Source: a virus
DNA: 31,306 bases
Reading direction: 5' to 3' (one strand)
IMG/VR virus record: IMGVR_UViG_3300000172_000006
Span: 1 to 31,306 of that record
Position numbers and translations under genes: made by a program. This document shows positions 29,627-31,306 of this stretch, piece after piece; the first letter of the stretch is position 1, and each line of letters begins with the position of its first letter. The notes beneath the pieces are model-generated. The model made no database searches. It saw nothing but the letters and a program-made list of their open reading frames with translations, and was not told where the DNA came from.

Positions 29627-30081
29627 GTGCCGAACTCCTTAAACTTGTCTTTCTTTTTATCTTTAACCTTCGTTGCAGTAACACTTGCCCTCTTTGCCGG
29701 TGACATTCCGAATTCCCCTGCAAACTTGTATACTTGTTCATAGGCTTTGTTTAAAACCCACATTGCAGGAGAAAGAATAATATTACCGTTACTTGTTTTA
29801 TATAATTCTCCTTTGCCTGCAATGATCTTCTCATATTTTACAACCCTTCCCCAAGCCTGACAATATATTGCCAATGCTGCCATATCTATTTTAGAAAGAA
29901 GCCCCAGGTCAACCAATTGCTTTGAAATCCTGTTCCATTCAATAAGCCCTGCTTCTGATAAAAACTCCGGTGGTTCTGGAATACCAATATCAGGCATCGG
30001 TTCATTTGGGTTTAACCGGTCTGCCCGTTGTGTCCCTTTTAATAACTTTAGTTGTGTCGGCAATTTTTTACGCCCTGCCAT
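29623..30081 (-). CDS. terS: Terminase small subunit, P27 family
   Basis: 152 residues. Opens with GRKKLPTQLKLLKGTQRADR (the R-K-P/L-x-x-L-K-x-L-x-G-T signature), followed by NEPMPDIGIPEPPEFLSEAG and a helical core with YCQAWGRVVKYEKIIAGKGE and SPAMWVLNKAYEQVYKFAGE; ends in a Lys-rich tail. P27 small subunits bind the packaging site and load the large subunit. It overlaps the upstream methyltransferase by 14 bases and the large terminase by 4 bases. A second P27-like protein exists at 1178-1456. Confidence 0.95.
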   Translation of the reverse strand: MAGRKKLPTQLKLLKGTQRADRLNPNEPMPDIGIPEPPEFLSEAGLIEWNRISKQLVDLGLLSKIDMAALAIYCQAWGRVVKYEKIIAGKGELYKTSNGNIILSPAMWVLNKAYEQVYKFAGEFGMSPAKRASVTATKVKDKKKDKFKEFGT

Positions 30082-31222
30082 TTAAGACCGCCTTTCCACC
30101 GGTGGATTCTTCCCACCGTTTTATAATTACATCACAATAATGTGGGTCTAATTCCATGCCGTAGCATTTGCGGTTTGTTTTTTCACAGGCTATTAATGTG
30201 CTGCCTGAACCGAGGAATCCATCAAAAACACGACCATCAACTTGTGAAAACTTATCGATAAACCATTGACATAACTCTATCGGCTTCTGTGTTGGATGTA
30301 CCCTATTTGAACCTCTCTCTTGTTCACTCCCAAATATTCCGCACCACCTGATTCTCAATACCATCCTTTTGTGAACTTGCTTTGAAAAGCACAATTCAAA
30401 TGTATTTCCATACATTTTATCAAAATTATCTTCTGTTCTTTTATCCCACACAAACCAAGCGCCATCCTTTGGTATTGTTTCTCTATAATAATCAGCACCC
30501 CACCAAAACTGTTCTTTGCAATCAATCCAGTCAAACAGTCCCATGTCAAACGGCTTATCATCACCAATTACGGGCCTATATTCCTTACTGTCTTTGACAC
30601 CTTTGGATTTCTTAGAATCCTCTTTATGACTCATTTGAGAGTAGTCAGTATCAAGACCCATCCCATAAGGCGGATCAGTAAAAACCATATCCGCCTTATG
30701 TCCATCCATCAATCTTTCAACCTGTTCAATGTCTGTGCTGTCACCACATAAAAGCCGGTGTTCACCAAGTATCCACAAGTCCCCCAGGACACAAATAGAT
30801 TCTTCAACCTCTGGAACAGCATCATCTTCGGTCAACCCTTTCTTTTCTTCTTCTAAACTAAAGCCGGTCAACTCAATATCAAATTCCTCTGCACTCAATG
30901 CTTCAAGTTCGATCCCTATAAGTTCCTCATCCCAACCGGCATTGTCTGCCAATCGATTATCAGCAAGGATATAAGCCTTCTTTTGTATGTCAGATAAATG
31001 TGAAAGCTCAATCACTGGGGCTTTAGAAAGTCCAAGCCTTCTTGCTGCCATCAATCGACCATGACCGGCAATGATACCCTTATCCCCATCACACAATATA
31101 GGATTGTTAAACCCGAACTCTTTTATACTGGCAGCTATCTGTGCAACCTGTTCATCAGAGTGAGTCCTGGCATTGTTAATGTAAGGAATTAGCGTTTCTA
31201 TTTCACACTCTTTTATTTTAAT
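30068..31222 (-). CDS. ParB-domain / beta-class DNA methyltransferase fusion
   Basis: The N-terminus reads IPYINNARTHSDEQVAQIAA and GIIAGHGRLMAARRLG, the ParB/Srx-like domain with its G-H-x-R motif. The methyltransferase follows: FTDPPYG (motif IV), then HPTQKP and FDGFLGSGST (motif I), an order of the beta class of N4-cytosine/N6-adenine enzymes. The full ParB start lies upstream of the first conventional in-frame start (TTG at 31096), which would delete half of the ParB domain. An ATT at 31222 has GAGGGG five bases upstream and is my best start (384 residues); the open frame extends to 31273. It probably modifies phage DNA against restriction or marks packaging. Confidence 0.85.
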   Translation of the reverse strand: MKIKECEIETLIPYINNARTHSDEQVAQIAASIKEFGFNNPILCDGDKGIIAGHGRLMAARRLGLSKAPVIELSHLSDIQKKAYILADNRLADNAGWDEELIGIELEALSAEEFDIELTGFSLEEEKKGLTEDDAVPEVEESICVLGDLWILGEHRLLCGDSTDIEQVERLMDGHKADMVFTDPPYGMGLDTDYSQMSHKEDSKKSKGVKDSKEYRPVIGDDKPFDMGLFDWIDCKEQFWWGADYYRETIPKDGAWFVWDKRTEDNFDKMYGNTFELCFSKQVHKRMVLRIRWCGIFGSEQERGSNRVHPTQKPIELCQWFIDKFSQVDGRVFDGFLGSGSTLIACEKTNRKCYGMELDPHYCDVIIKRWEESTGGKAVLNGRA

Positions 31223-31262
31223 AACGTCCCCTCGCTTTAATTTGGCATAGGAAGAAAAAAGC

Positions 31263-31276
31263 TGACCATTCGGTCA
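31263..31276. promoter_or_regulatory. Palindrome, possible operator
   Basis: TGACC-attc-GGTCA is a perfect 5-base inverted repeat with 4-base spacer, resembling TetR-family operator half-sites. It lies about 40 bases upstream of the methyltransferase start on the minus strand. Binding is not shown; chance is possible. Confidence 0.3.
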
Positions 31277-31306
31277 AGAGATAAAAACTCTTTTTAAAAA
31301 AGACCC

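Overview
The window is a stretch of a tailed double-stranded DNA phage or prophage. Every gene I can support lies on the minus strand, so transcription runs from the right end (about 31.2 kb) to the left end. The DNA is AT-rich. Genes are packed tightly, with 1-, 4- and 8-base start/stop overlaps and purine-rich ribosome binding sites. An HK97-type head module, a long tape measure gene and no tail sheath or baseplate-wedge genes point to a siphovirus-like particle. A GTA-type three-helix holin and a membrane-anchored coiled-coil protein suggest a Gram-negative host, but nothing identifies the species. No integrase, lysogeny repressor, tRNA or CRISPR array is visible, so lifestyle is open.

Layout from right to left. 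(1) 31.2-29.6 kb: a ParB-domain/DNA methyltransferase fusion, then the P27-type small terminase. (2) 29.6-23.3 kb: large terminase, a 51-residue membrane protein, a portal fused to a MuF-like C-terminus, prohead protease, major capsid protein and an accompanying virion protein. (3) 23.3-18.2 kb: three small virion-type genes, two separated from their neighbours by near-identical hairpins; then head-tail connector, HK97 gp10-like protein, tail completion protein, a Cys-rich 56-residue protein, two paralogous tail tube proteins, and a tail assembly chaperone pair joined by a predicted -1 ribosomal frameshift. (4) 18.2-9.6 kb: tape measure, distal tail protein with a discoidin-like domain, tail-tip hub, fibre with repeated motifs, a six-bladed kelch-type propeller and a coiled-coil protein. 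(5) 9.6-6.9 kb: cell-wall and lysis region with an MOA-type cysteine peptidase-like protein, two M15-type peptidases, two tiny membrane proteins, a coiled-coil membrane protein and the holin, closed by an intrinsic terminator. (6) 6.9-4.1 kb: a cluster of tiny zinc-ribbon and membrane genes, then a recombination cassette (ERF annealing protein, unknown protein, AP2-type remnant of an HNH endonuclease, PD-(D/E)XK exonuclease). (7) 4.1-0 kb: an accessory block of small genes. It holds two paralogues flanking a Cys-rich basic protein, a strong internal promoter, an XRE regulator overlapping a phospholipase-D-like protein that overlaps a P27-like protein, and several unknowns.

The left 4 kb and the lysis region are the least ordinary parts. 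The best-supported unusual signals are: the frameshift site, whose extension carries a C-x2-C-x12-C-x8-C motif; a 25-base direct repeat bracketing most of the accessory block; a promoter overlapping the holin terminator; and beta-rich domains inserted into several structural proteins. Family names rest on motif recognition by eye; no database search was run.
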